The notes: generated from the letters alone by a model not told the origin. 8,235 bases of DNA from JAFGIT01 sp016929465 [NCBI: Candidatus Coatesbacteria bacterium] (GCA_016929465.1 JAFGIT010000096.1:1-8235), one strand, 5' to 3'; numbered from the stretch's first letter, positions 1 through 6,595 are shown. Numbers and translations: made by a program.

Positions 1-131
1 GAATATGTACATTTGGCTAGCGCCTCCCACGATGGATATCCCATTTCACAAGATGGTCCCGAGCCAACTAATGCAAAGCATCGACCGCGGTTGATGATTT
101 CAACCAATTCAGTACATAGAAATTCTGTCAA
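1..131 (-). CDS. SIR2-like domain protein, N-terminal part (runs off the left edge)
   Basis: Reading leftward from a TTG at 131-129 gives 43 codons with no stop, continuing beyond the window. An AAGGAGG Shine-Dalgarno site lies 6 bases upstream of the TTG, which is why I chose this start. After a short helix (TELVEIINRGR) the protein reads RCFALVGSGPSCEMGYPSWE at residues 17-36. This matches the opening strand and glycine loop of SIR2-like domains (hydrophobic strand, G-[AS]-G-x-S, then G-x-P-[ST]-W), the part that binds the NAD diphosphate. Bacterial stand-alone or fused SIR2-like proteins of this type are mostly NAD-consuming enzymes, and many belong to antiphage systems (ThsA, DSR and pAgo-associated SIR2). 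The family call rests on the motif only. Any effector or partner domain lies outside the window, so a defence role is inference. The gene is divergent from the main plus-strand cluster. Confidence 0.68.
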   Translation of the reverse strand, partial: MTEFLCTELVEIINRGRCFALVGSGPSCEMGYPSWEALAKCTY

Positions 132-164
132 ATGATCCCTCCTTCGAATCCGAGTATGGAAACA

Positions 165-193
165 ATACTAATAGGAAACCTTGTCGAGATCAA
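165..193 (-). promoter_or_regulatory. Candidate promoter for the SIR2-like gene
   Basis: On the minus strand a TTGATC (-35, plus-strand 188-193) and a TAGTAT (-10, 165-170) are separated by exactly 17 bases. Each hexamer matches four of six consensus positions. Transcription would start near 158, leaving a leader of about 27 bases before the TTG at 131. This is a weak-to-moderate match supported mainly by spacing and position. Confidence 0.35.
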
Positions 194-213
194 ATCAGAA
201 TCCCTTTTCGAAT

Positions 214-345
214 TCATGTATTAAACAGCTTGAAGTCAGACAATTGTCGGAATCGATGCCGACAGCTGGGCACAGGCGTGTGATTTGGTCGCAGTTGACC
301 CGAGACTAGCAGAGGTCCCTGCTGTTCGTCCGTAAGCCCTATCAT
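214..345 (-). CDS. Possible 43-residue small protein, unknown function
   Basis: An ATG at 345-343 is preceded on the minus strand by AGGAGG with an 8-base spacer, inside a long purine-rich stretch (plus-strand 351-367). The frame runs 43 codons to a TGA at 216-214. The product starts MIGLTDEQQGPLLVSGQ and is rich in Pro, Arg and Gln. It has no membrane segment or recognised motif. The LTDEQ start faintly recalls the N-terminus of IS5-type transposases, but nothing after it agrees, so I do not make that call. It lies in the same direction as the SIR2-like gene and ends 82 bases before that gene's start. It could be a small upstream gene of that unit or chance. The strong ribosome-binding site is the main argument for it. 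Confidence 0.3.
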   Translation of the reverse strand: MIGLTDEQQGPLLVSGQLRPNHTPVPSCRHRFRQLSDFKLFNT

Positions 346-367
346 CTTTGTTCCCTCCTCCCCTCCC

Positions 368-395
368 TTGACACATCCCTTCTAAATGGGATAAT
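368..395 (+). promoter_or_regulatory. Strong sigma70-type promoter of the acyltransferase/radical SAM pair
   Basis: A perfect -35 hexamer TTGACA (368-373) and a GATAAT -10 (390-395, five of six matches) are spaced by 16 bases. Transcription should begin near 402, leaving about 50 bases of leader before the TTG at 454. The predicted start point also argues against translation starting at the earlier in-frame TTG at 406, which would leave almost no leader. Confidence 0.7.
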
Positions 396-453
396 CGGAC
401 CATTATTGTCACTCGGCTTTCATTTGGTAGTTCTTTCAGTCAAGGGGAATGAT

Positions 454-1080
454 TTGGGCAATAAAGGTGATTTCAAGATCAGCGTCATCGAGCCGCGCGG
501 TATCGACGCGGGTGTAATCGTGGGCTATCGGCCCGGAAGAAATGTGGAAGACCTCAGCCTGATTATCGGGCCAGGTGCGAAACTCAGGAGCGGGACCGTC
601 ATCTACCTCGGCTCCGTCATCGGCTCGCAATTCGAGACCGGACACAACGTCGTCATTCGGGAAGAGAACAAGATCGGCGACCGGGTCAGCATCTGGGGCA
701 ACTCAGTGATCGACTACGGCTGCAGGATCGGGAGCGATGTCAAGATACACACGGGCGTCTATGTCGCTCAATTCACGACGATAGAGGACGATGTGTTCAT
801 GGCTCCTGGAGTGCAGATAGCCAACGACCTCCACCCGATATGCACGGAGTGCATGGTCGGCCCGACAATCAAGTCAGGGGTGCGCATCGGTGTCAACGCC
901 ACCATCCTGCCGCGGATCACTATCGGCGAGAACGTCCTGGTCGGGGCGGGGGCAGTCGTGGTCCGCGACGTAGAACCAGGTATGGTAGTGGCCGGATCGC
1001 CCGCCAGGGTCATTGGCAGGGTCAAGGACCTGAAATGCGTGAATGGAACCAAGGGCTTGGCCTACCCAGGCCTACAGTAA
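454..1080 (+). CDS. Hexapeptide-repeat (left-handed beta-helix) acyltransferase
   Basis: Predicted to be a trimeric cytoplasmic acyltransferase, probably an acetyl-CoA-dependent sugar N- or O-acetyltransferase. The 208 residues are mostly imperfect [LIV]-G-x(4) hexapeptide repeats from about residue 45 to 190 (for example NKIGDRVSIWGN, VRIGVNATILPRITIGENVL). The end has the family hallmark VGAGAVVVRDVEPGMVVAGS followed by PARVIG. An insertion loop NDLHPICTEC holds His127, Cys130 and Cys133. Many homologues of the UDP-sugar acetyltransferase type (WbpD/WlbB-like) carry a similar loop. His127 is a candidate catalytic base, and the two Cys may bind metal (inference). I chose TTG 454 because AAGGGG lies 6 bases upstream. 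An in-frame TTG at 406 has no SD and sits at the predicted transcription start. The gene ends 44 bases before the radical SAM gene and probably shares its transcript. Substrate unknown. Confidence 0.85.
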   Translation: MGNKGDFKISVIEPRGIDAGVIVGYRPGRNVEDLSLIIGPGAKLRSGTVIYLGSVIGSQFETGHNVVIREENKIGDRVSIWGNSVIDYGCRIGSDVKIHTGVYVAQFTTIEDDVFMAPGVQIANDLHPICTECMVGPTIKSGVRIGVNATILPRITIGENVLVGAGAVVVRDVEPGMVVAGSPARVIGRVKDLKCVNGTKGLAYPGLQ

Positions 1081-1124
1081 TTCCGGTAAGACTACGAAGA
1101 GTCTTAGAAAAGGGGGAATATCCA

Positions 1125-2663
1125 TTGGCCGACTCGCCGAATAAATCCACACGCATTCTGCTGATATCGCCACATTACAGGGCGCCCAGGGGCTACAAAA
1201 TAGACCTCACGCCTCCCCTTGGGCTCGCCTACATTGCGGCCGTTCTCGAGAGGGAGGGATACACCGTCAAGATCCTCGATGTCGTGGCGGAGGATTTCCA
1301 CAACAGGTTGGCGATGAATTATGGATACGTCCGGGCAGGGCTCAGTTACGAAGCAATCGAGCATAGGATATCTGAGTTCAAGCCGGCGGTCGTCGGCGTC
1401 TCGTGCCTTCTGTCGAGCCAATTCCAGGATATGTGCAACATCTGCCAGATAGCGAAGGAGAAATGCGGCGTTCCCATCACTGTGGTGGGAGGTGAGCACA
1501 CGTCCGCCCTGCCAGAAGAAAGCCTCGAAAAGCACTACATCGACTTCGTTGTCATAGGCGAGGGCGAATACACGATGAGGGACCTGATGAGGAGAATCTC
1601 GGAAGGTGCAGACTACTCGGACCTGGACGGGCTCGGCTTCAAGAAGGATGGCCAGATCGTCGTCAATCCGAAGACAAAATTCATAGAGAACATCGACGAG
1701 CTCCCCCTTCCTGCAAGGCATCTTCTTCCAATGGAGACTTACTTCAAGACGAACATCCCGCAATCGGGCACTTCAGCGAAGTCGCCTAACACTCCGATGA
1801 TGACGTCACGCGGCTGCCCCGGTCGATGCGTATTCTGTGCTACGGCTGGCTTTTGGGGCAATAGACAGAGAGCCCGTTCTGTCAGGAAGGTGCTCGATGA
1901 GATGGAGACCCTTGTCCGAGACTACGGCGTCCGCGAGATCCAATTCATCGACGATAATCTGACCCTGAACAGGGACAGAGCGATGGCGCTTTTCAACGGC
2001 ATGATAGAGCGAAATCTCGACCTGGTCTGGAATACGCCGCAGGGGATAGCTGTCTGGGGACTTGATGAGGAAGTCCTCAAGAAAATGAAGGAGAGCGGCT
2101 GCTACGAGATTACGCTCGGAATCGAGAGCGGAGACCCCGGTGTCCTCAAGAACATCGTCAAAAAGTCCATACCAATGGACAAGATCGAGCGCATAGCGAA
2201 GGCGGCTCGGAAAATCGGGCTGATAACGAAGGGCTACTTCGTGGTGGGACTTCCAGGCGAGACCCTGGAGCAGATGAACAAGACATTCGAACTCGCCAAG
2301 AGGCTGCGCCTCGACGCCGTGGGCATCTTCATCGCGACCCCGCTTCCGGGAACCGAGCTGTATAGAATCTGCAAGGAGAAGGGCTATCTGAAAGAGGGCT
2401 TCAGCCATGAGAGGGTCAACTATGCGAGGGGCAACATCGAGACTCCCGACTTCACGCCCAGGCAAGTGGAGCAACTCGTCTCGAAGAATATACTAAGGAT
2501 TAATCTCGGTCTTTTGCTCAGAAATCCACTCAGGTTCTTCAAGAAGTACTTCCGAATCTTTTTCACCAATCCCGGCTCGTTGGTCAAGTATGTCCTCTTC
2601 TTGCTCAGGGAATCTCGGGCAAAAGAAGAACAGGCGACTTCGGCCTCCTCGAAATTGGAGTAG
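1125..2663 (+). CDS. B12-binding radical SAM protein 1 (BchE/P-methylase-like class)
   Basis: This is a 512-residue enzyme with an N-terminal cobalamin-binding Rossmann-like domain and a radical SAM barrel. The B12 part covers about residues 9-150, with ILLISPHYRAP near the start, VVGGEHTSALPEE at 120-132 and IGEGE at 144-148. As usual for this class it has no DxHxxG motif. The linker has the typical PLPARHLLP. The [4Fe-4S] cluster ligands are Cys231, Cys235 and Cys238 (RGCPGRCVFC). Later motifs are LGIESGDPGVL (SAM binding) and VVGLPGETLEQ. Residues 455-497 form a hydrophobic and basic tail (NPLRFFKKYFRIFF, LVKYVLFLL) that suggests membrane association or a lipid substrate. TTG 1125 is the start because AGGGGG lies 8 bases upstream. 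The frame is open further upstream but only inside the acyltransferase gene. Known members methylate unreactive carbons or form rings. The reaction here is unknown. Confidence 0.92.
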   Translation: MADSPNKSTRILLISPHYRAPRGYKIDLTPPLGLAYIAAVLEREGYTVKILDVVAEDFHNRLAMNYGYVRAGLSYEAIEHRISEFKPAVVGVSCLLSSQFQDMCNICQIAKEKCGVPITVVGGEHTSALPEESLEKHYIDFVVIGEGEYTMRDLMRRISEGADYSDLDGLGFKKDGQIVVNPKTKFIENIDELPLPARHLLPMETYFKTNIPQSGTSAKSPNTPMMTSRGCPGRCVFCATAGFWGNRQRARSVRKVLDEMETLVRDYGVREIQFIDDNLTLNRDRAMALFNGMIERNLDLVWNTPQGIAVWGLDEEVLKKMKESGCYEITLGIESGDPGVLKNIVKKSIPMDKIERIAKAARKIGLITKGYFVVGLPGETLEQMNKTFELAKRLRLDAVGIFIATPLPGTELYRICKEKGYLKEGFSHERVNYARGNIETPDFTPRQVEQLVSKNILRINLGLLLRNPLRFFKKYFRIFFTNPGSLVKYVLFLLRESRAKEEQATSASSKLE

Positions 2664-2754
2664 TTGCTCCTTTCTGGAACAGGAAAGAGGCGTATATCGT
2701 TTAATAGGTACCCCCGGAGACACGCTTCAAGGGTGTGAATTAGGCCGCGAAATC

Positions 2755-2783
2755 TTGACAGAGCGGATTAAGGCGGGGATGAT
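2755..2783 (+). promoter_or_regulatory. Candidate promoter upstream of the second radical SAM gene
   Basis: A perfect TTGACA (2755-2760) is followed after 17 bases by GATGAT (2778-2783), four of six matches to the -10 box. Transcription would begin near 2790, giving a leader of about 150 bases before the GTG at 2943. It lies in the 279-base gap 2664-2942, which has no recognisable gene. A bulged hairpin at 2670-2687 just after the first radical SAM gene lacks a T-run, so read-through from upstream cannot be excluded. Confidence 0.45.
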
Positions 2784-2942
2784 TGTGCGATATCTTCATT
2801 TGAGAGTCGGTCTTGAGGCGATAAAAGTCTAGACAAGCGTGCAAGTACTGAACGAGAGAGTTTAATTTGCGCTGTTGCGCCCTTTGTATGGTCCAATCAT
2901 GAAGAGAGTTCGAGTGAACATCATCAGCCGGGAGAGCGGCAA

Positions 2943-4343
2943 GTGAGCCGCCGAAAAGTGCTTCTGCTCAATCCGCCGGGGGAGAAGCTCTATGCGAGAG
3001 ATAAATATTGCACCTCGGTCAGCAAGACCAGCTATTACTGGCCCCAGGTCGATCTGCTTGTCCTGAGCGGCTATCTCAAGGACCACCACGACCTGGTCGT
3101 TCTCGATGCGATAGCAGAGCGGATCTCGTTCGAGGAGAGTTTCCAGAGGATCGAGGCATCCGGCGCTGATACCGTTATCTTTCTTACCTGTTCCGCCTCA
3201 TGGGACAAGGACTTCACGTTTGTGAAACGGCTGAAGGAAGAACTCGGTATGACAACGATCGCGAATGGCGGCTTCCTGCTTTTCAAGGGGGTGAGCGCCA
3301 TGGAGCAGTTCCCGCAGATCGACGCCGTGATGCTCGATTTCACAGAGCCCTATATCCTGGATTATCTTCGCGGCGATTTCGAGAAACTAAGGGGCTTCAT
3401 CTTCCGCGATAACGGAAAGATAGTGCGGCGAGAGCGAGACCAGCAGAAGCGGTTCTCGTATCCTGTTCCGAGACATGACCTGTTCCCGCTCAAGTCCTAT
3501 TTGTTCCCACTCTCCAAGCACCGAGTATATACCGCAGCACTGACGAGCATGGGATGCCCATTCCATTGCACCTTCTGCATCCCTGCGACACTCCCCTTCA
3601 AGTTGCGGGACGTTGACAACATCATCGAGGAGCTGAAGGTCATCCAATCGCTCGGAATCAAGGAGATTCTCTTCCAGGATTCGAGCTTCGGAGCCAATCG
3701 AGACCATCTTAGAGAACTGTGTAAGAAGATGATCGAGGAGAATCTCAATCTCACCTGGATGTGCCAATCTCGCGTCGATATCATTGACGAGGAGCGGATC
3801 GACTTGATGAAGCGGGCCGGATGCCATAGCATTCAGTTTGGCGTTGAGAGCGGGGACGAGCGCATCCTTCAGACGATGTCCAAGGGAATAACTCTCGACC
3901 AGACGAGGCGGGCCTTCGCTCTTTGCAGACAGCATAAGATCACGACCAATGGCTTCTTTATTATCGGGATGCCCGGTGAGACGGAGGAGACGGTGCTCAA
4001 GACGATCGCATTCGCGAAGGAGCTCAACTGCGATGTCGCAGCCTTCTCTCTGCCAATGCCTCATCCGGGCACGAAATTGGGGGAAGCGGTTCGAAGCAAC
4101 GGCACGGTTTTGACTGAATGGGACCTGTTCGATGATGTCTCCCATCCAAATGTCCCAACCGGGGAACTGACCATCGAGAAGATATGGGAGCTGAGAAATC
4201 GCGCATATCGAGAATTTTATTTTCGTCCAAGTTATATACTCAGGCGAGCGATGCGGATTACCTCTCGGAAGGAGCTTATGATGCATCTGCGAGCATTTAT
4301 GTCAATCTTCAGACGCGTAGTGTTGCGCGACTATGAGAAGTAG
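2943..4343 (+). CDS. B12-binding radical SAM protein 2
   Basis: This 466-residue cobalamin-dependent radical SAM enzyme is distinct from the first. The N-terminal part (about 1-135, KVLLLNPPGEKLYARDKY...) is a diverged B12-binding domain. It lacks DxHxxG and also the clear V-x-GEGE signature seen in the first enzyme. The linker PVPRHDLFPLKSYLFP leads to the cluster motif MGCPFHCTFC with Cys205, Cys209 and Cys212. Further motifs are EILFQDSSFGANRDHL, FGVESGDERILQTMSKGIT and FIIGMPGETEETV. The C-terminal 60 residues are basic and helical but less hydrophobic than those of the first enzyme. GTG 2943 is chosen because GGGAG lies 8 bases upstream and the LLLNPP strand follows immediately. It ends 12 bases before the cPGS-like gene. 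Two enzymes of one class in one cluster suggest sequential steps on the same scaffold (inference). Confidence 0.92.
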   Translation: MSRRKVLLLNPPGEKLYARDKYCTSVSKTSYYWPQVDLLVLSGYLKDHHDLVVLDAIAERISFEESFQRIEASGADTVIFLTCSASWDKDFTFVKRLKEELGMTTIANGGFLLFKGVSAMEQFPQIDAVMLDFTEPYILDYLRGDFEKLRGFIFRDNGKIVRRERDQQKRFSYPVPRHDLFPLKSYLFPLSKHRVYTAALTSMGCPFHCTFCIPATLPFKLRDVDNIIEELKVIQSLGIKEILFQDSSFGANRDHLRELCKKMIEENLNLTWMCQSRVDIIDEERIDLMKRAGCHSIQFGVESGDERILQTMSKGITLDQTRRAFALCRQHKITTNGFFIIGMPGETEETVLKTIAFAKELNCDVAAFSLPMPHPGTKLGEAVRSNGTVLTEWDLFDDVSHPNVPTGELTIEKIWELRNRAYREFYFRPSYILRRAMRITSRKELMMHLRAFMSIFRRVVLRDYEK

Positions 4344-4355
4344 GGGCCTGGTTCA

Positions 4356-5720
4356 ATGAGCAAGCGAATAGTAGCGCTCATCGATGGCGAGCATTATCTG
4401 CCCGTCACGCGAGCGGCGCTGGAGAAGCTCGGCGATGAAGTGGTTGCGGCGGTATTCATTGGGGGCATGGAGAAGATTGGTACTCCAGATGACTTGAAGC
4501 AGCTCGATGTGCCGGTGGTCATGCGGGAGACCGCTCTTGCAGGCATCCGTCATGCCATCGAGGAGTATGAGCCGGATGTTGTCTTCGACCTCTCAGATGA
4601 GCCGGTCGTCGGCTATAACGAGCGGATGTCGATGGCCTGCGAGATAATGAGTCAGGGCGTCATTTACAAGGGGCCAGACTTCGAGTTCACTCCCCCGGGA
4701 TTCCCGAGGCTATGCGAGAAGCCCTCCATGGCTGTTATCGGAACCGGAAAGAGGATTGGCAAGACCGCAATTACAGCCCACATGGCGCGAGTATTGAATG
4801 GACAGGAAGGTGACTTCGATACGGTGTGGTCTCCCTGCATTGTGACCATGGGCAGGGGCGGCCCTGCGGAGCCCGAGCTGATCAAGGGAGACGAGATAGA
4901 ATTGACACCCAGCTACCTCGTGGATATCAGCAACAAAGGCACTCATGCGTCCTCGGACCACTACGAAGACGCGCTTATGGCACGCATCACTACCGTCGGA
5001 TGTAGGCGATGTGGCGGCGGGTTCTCAGGGAGAGTATTCGACTCGACTGTCCCTGAAGGCGTGAAGCTGGCGAATAAACTGCCGGCGGATTTTGTGCTCT
5101 TCGAAGGCAGTGGAGCTTCCTTCCCTGATGTTGCCGCGGACGCCACAGTTGCTGTAGTAGGAGCGAACCAACCACTCGAATATATCTCGGGATTCATGGG
5201 GCCCTATCGAATAGACCGTGCAGACCTGGTCGTGATAACCCTATGCGAGTATCCGTCTGCAGACCCTGAGAAAATCGAGAGCATCGAGAGAGCGATAAGG
5301 GAGATAAATCCAGTCATCAAGGTTGTCCGGACCATATTCCGCCCGAGACCTCTGATCGACGTAACAGAGAAGAAGGCGATCGTTGCGACTACGGCACCCC
5401 TGGAGTTCCAGAGAATATTGGCGGACCATCTCGCTACCGCGTATGCCTGCGAAGTACTGTTCGTTACACACAACCTCTCGAACCGGCCAAAGCTGCGAAA
5501 GGACCTGTCCGAGGCAATGTCGAAGCACGCCGACGCCGATGTTCTCATAACCGAATTGAAGGCGGCATCTGTTGACGTTGCGGCAAAGTCTGCCATAGAG
5601 AACGGGCTCGAGGTCGTATTCATGGACAATGTGCCCGAGACCGCTGGCGGCGATGGTGAGCTCGACGCCCTCACGATCGAGACCGCGAAGTCCGCTCAGA
5701 GCAGATTCTCGCTGAGATGA
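4356..5720 (+). CDS. Cyclic 2,3-diphosphoglycerate synthase family NTPase (COG2403 type)
   Basis: The 454 residues resemble the archaeal cyclic 2,3-diphosphoglycerate synthase (cPGS), which uses ATP to close 2,3-diphosphoglycerate into its cyclic anhydride, a solute of thermophilic methanogens. The family opening ALIDGEHYLPVTRAALE is at residues 7-23. The nucleotide loop GTGKRIGKTA starts at residue 129. It has the spacing of the dethiobiotin-synthetase-like GTxxxxGKT loop, not of the classic Walker A. VGCRRCGGGFSG gives a Cys216-x2-Cys219 pair, and FVLFEGSGASFPDV is a probable switch/Walker B-like strand. Length is close to the known enzyme. AGGGG at 4342-4346 serves as SD. The gene lies between the second radical SAM gene (12 bases away) and the LolA-like gene (ATGA overlap), so it belongs to their pathway. 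A role in thermoprotection is not implied. The bacterial members may use another phosphorylated substrate. Symbol withheld because function is unproven. Confidence 0.8.
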   Translation: MSKRIVALIDGEHYLPVTRAALEKLGDEVVAAVFIGGMEKIGTPDDLKQLDVPVVMRETALAGIRHAIEEYEPDVVFDLSDEPVVGYNERMSMACEIMSQGVIYKGPDFEFTPPGFPRLCEKPSMAVIGTGKRIGKTAITAHMARVLNGQEGDFDTVWSPCIVTMGRGGPAEPELIKGDEIELTPSYLVDISNKGTHASSDHYEDALMARITTVGCRRCGGGFSGRVFDSTVPEGVKLANKLPADFVLFEGSGASFPDVAADATVAVVGANQPLEYISGFMGPYRIDRADLVVITLCEYPSADPEKIESIERAIREINPVIKVVRTIFRPRPLIDVTEKKAIVATTAPLEFQRILADHLATAYACEVLFVTHNLSNRPKLRKDLSEAMSKHADADVLITELKAASVDVAAKSAIENGLEVVFMDNVPETAGGDGELDALTIETAKSAQSRFSLR

Positions 5721-6460
5721 GAAATTCCTGCCTAATTCTCCTTTGTGGCTTGGCCATCCTGGCCTTGCATCTGATCGCTCTATCTACAGCGCTTCCGGAA
5801 GACCACGAAGACCGCCTATCGAAAGAGAACGATGAGTGCGCAAAGAAGGCTGCAATACGCCTCCTGGAGCAAACTCGGAGCAAGATCGAGAATCTGAAGA
5901 CCCTGAAAGCGGAGTTCACGCAGGAAAAGCACCTCTCGATGCTGACCGAGCCAGTATTCTCCAAGGGCGAGTTCAAATACGGCTCCGGGCGGAGATTTGT
6001 GTGGCATTATCTGCCACCGGACGAGAGCATCACAATTTCGGATGGGAAGAAGATATGGCTCTACTTCCCAGCGCTTAAGCAATTGGAGGTCTATGACACC
6101 GAGAAATTCAAGACCAAGAGCCGTGCTTTCGAGAAGCTATGCCTCGGCTTCGAAAAGCCTCTCTGCGACCTGACCGACACATTCTCCATCGAGCTGATCT
6201 CGGAGACGGAGGATAGCTTCGAGATAGTTCTCAAGCCCAGGGAAGAGTCGCTGTCGAGGATGATCTCGGACCTGAAAATATTGGTCAGCAAAGAGACCGG
6301 TCTTCCGCTACGAATCAAATCGCTCGAGCCGAATGGCGACCGGACCACCATCGAGTTCAGTAAGATGGTTCTCAACCCCGACCTGCCCGATTCGACATTC
6401 TCATTCTGCACACCCGAAGGCGTGACCATCGACGAGAAGAAGAATACGCTGAGTTATTGA
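5717..6460 (+). CDS. LolA-like outer-membrane lipoprotein carrier protein
   Basis: A periplasmic protein of the LolA fold, an open beta-barrel with a hydrophobic cavity that ferries lipoproteins or other lipidated molecules to the outer membrane. Residues 1-25 are a signal peptide, with a hydrophobic core LILLCGLAILALHLIAL and likely cleavage after STA25. The Cys at residue 10 lies inside the core without a proper lipobox, so it is probably soluble. Family features follow: NLKTLKAEFTQEKHLSMLTE, then SKGEFKYGSGRRFVWHY and ISDGKKIWLYFPALKQLEVY, with the usual C-terminal pattern of a strand containing G-x-P-L-R-I and a final FSF. At 247 residues it is slightly longer than typical LolA. The ATG shares bases with the cPGS stop (ATGA), so translation is probably coupled. 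It is more likely a pathway-specific paralogue, like the LolA-like proteins in aryl-polyene clusters, than the housekeeping carrier (inference). Confidence 0.78.
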   Translation: MRNSCLILLCGLAILALHLIALSTALPEDHEDRLSKENDECAKKAAIRLLEQTRSKIENLKTLKAEFTQEKHLSMLTEPVFSKGEFKYGSGRRFVWHYLPPDESITISDGKKIWLYFPALKQLEVYDTEKFKTKSRAFEKLCLGFEKPLCDLTDTFSIELISETEDSFEIVLKPREESLSRMISDLKILVSKETGLPLRIKSLEPNGDRTTIEFSKMVLNPDLPDSTFSFCTPEGVTIDEKKNTLSY

Positions 6461-6565
6461 GGCAGGGCTTCTTACACCGCGTCCGGATTCGTCGAATCCC
6501 CCCAATTGCAGAATAGGCAACATGCCTCATAGATCGACCATCCGCCAGGTTGGTGGCTCTCCCGG

Positions 6566-6595
6566 TTAATCAAATTAGTCTAGGAATCCGATAAA
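6566..6595 (+). promoter_or_regulatory. Weak candidate promoter for the secreted protein gene
   Basis: TTAATC (6566-6571) and GATAAA (6590-6595) are separated by 18 bases and would start transcription near 6602, 39 bases before the ATG at 6641. The -35 match is poor (three of six). The gap 6461-6640 otherwise shows only a short hairpin, GGATTC/GAATCC at 6485-6499 with a 3-base loop. It is not followed by a T-run, so whether transcription from the LolA-like gene stops here is unclear. Confidence 0.28.

Larger units (their letters stand above)
132..453. other. Divergent intergenic region
   Basis: This gap separates the leftward SIR2-like gene from the rightward cluster. It holds a candidate minus-strand promoter (165-193), a 43-codon minus-strand small ORF (214-345), and a strong plus-strand promoter (368-395). 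It also has two short inverted repeats. TGTCGG/CCGACA (245-250 and 259-264) has an 8-base loop, and AGCAG/CTGCT (308-312 and 319-323) has a 6-base loop. Neither is followed by a T-run, so I do not call them terminators. I see no longer coding frame on either strand. Confidence 0.6.

Noticed and set aside
406-453. Earlier TTG start for the acyltransferase at 406
   Set aside because: No SD precedes it and it lies only a few bases after the predicted transcription start near 402. TTG 454 has AAGGGG at a 6-base spacing.
840-1124. N-terminal extension of the first radical SAM gene in the open frame from 840
   Set aside because: It overlaps the acyltransferase coding region, encodes Arg/Gly-rich low-quality sequence, and the B12 domain starts properly after TTG 1125 with its own SD.
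1104-2474. Long antisense open frames opposite the first radical SAM gene
   Set aside because: They are mirror shadows of a clearly conserved plus-strand enzyme and carry no motifs.
2590-2832. 80-codon plus-strand open frame spanning the end of the first radical SAM gene and the gap
   Set aside because: Its first part overlaps the radical SAM gene in another frame. It has no SD and no recognisable protein features.
3387-4286. A 299-codon antisense open frame opposite the second radical SAM gene
   Set aside because: The plus strand encodes intact radical SAM motifs. The antisense product is motif-free, as expected from third-position bias.
6485-6499. GGATTC/GAATCC hairpin after the LolA-like gene as a terminator
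   Set aside because: Only 6 bp, a 3-base loop, and followed by CCCCAATT instead of a T-run.
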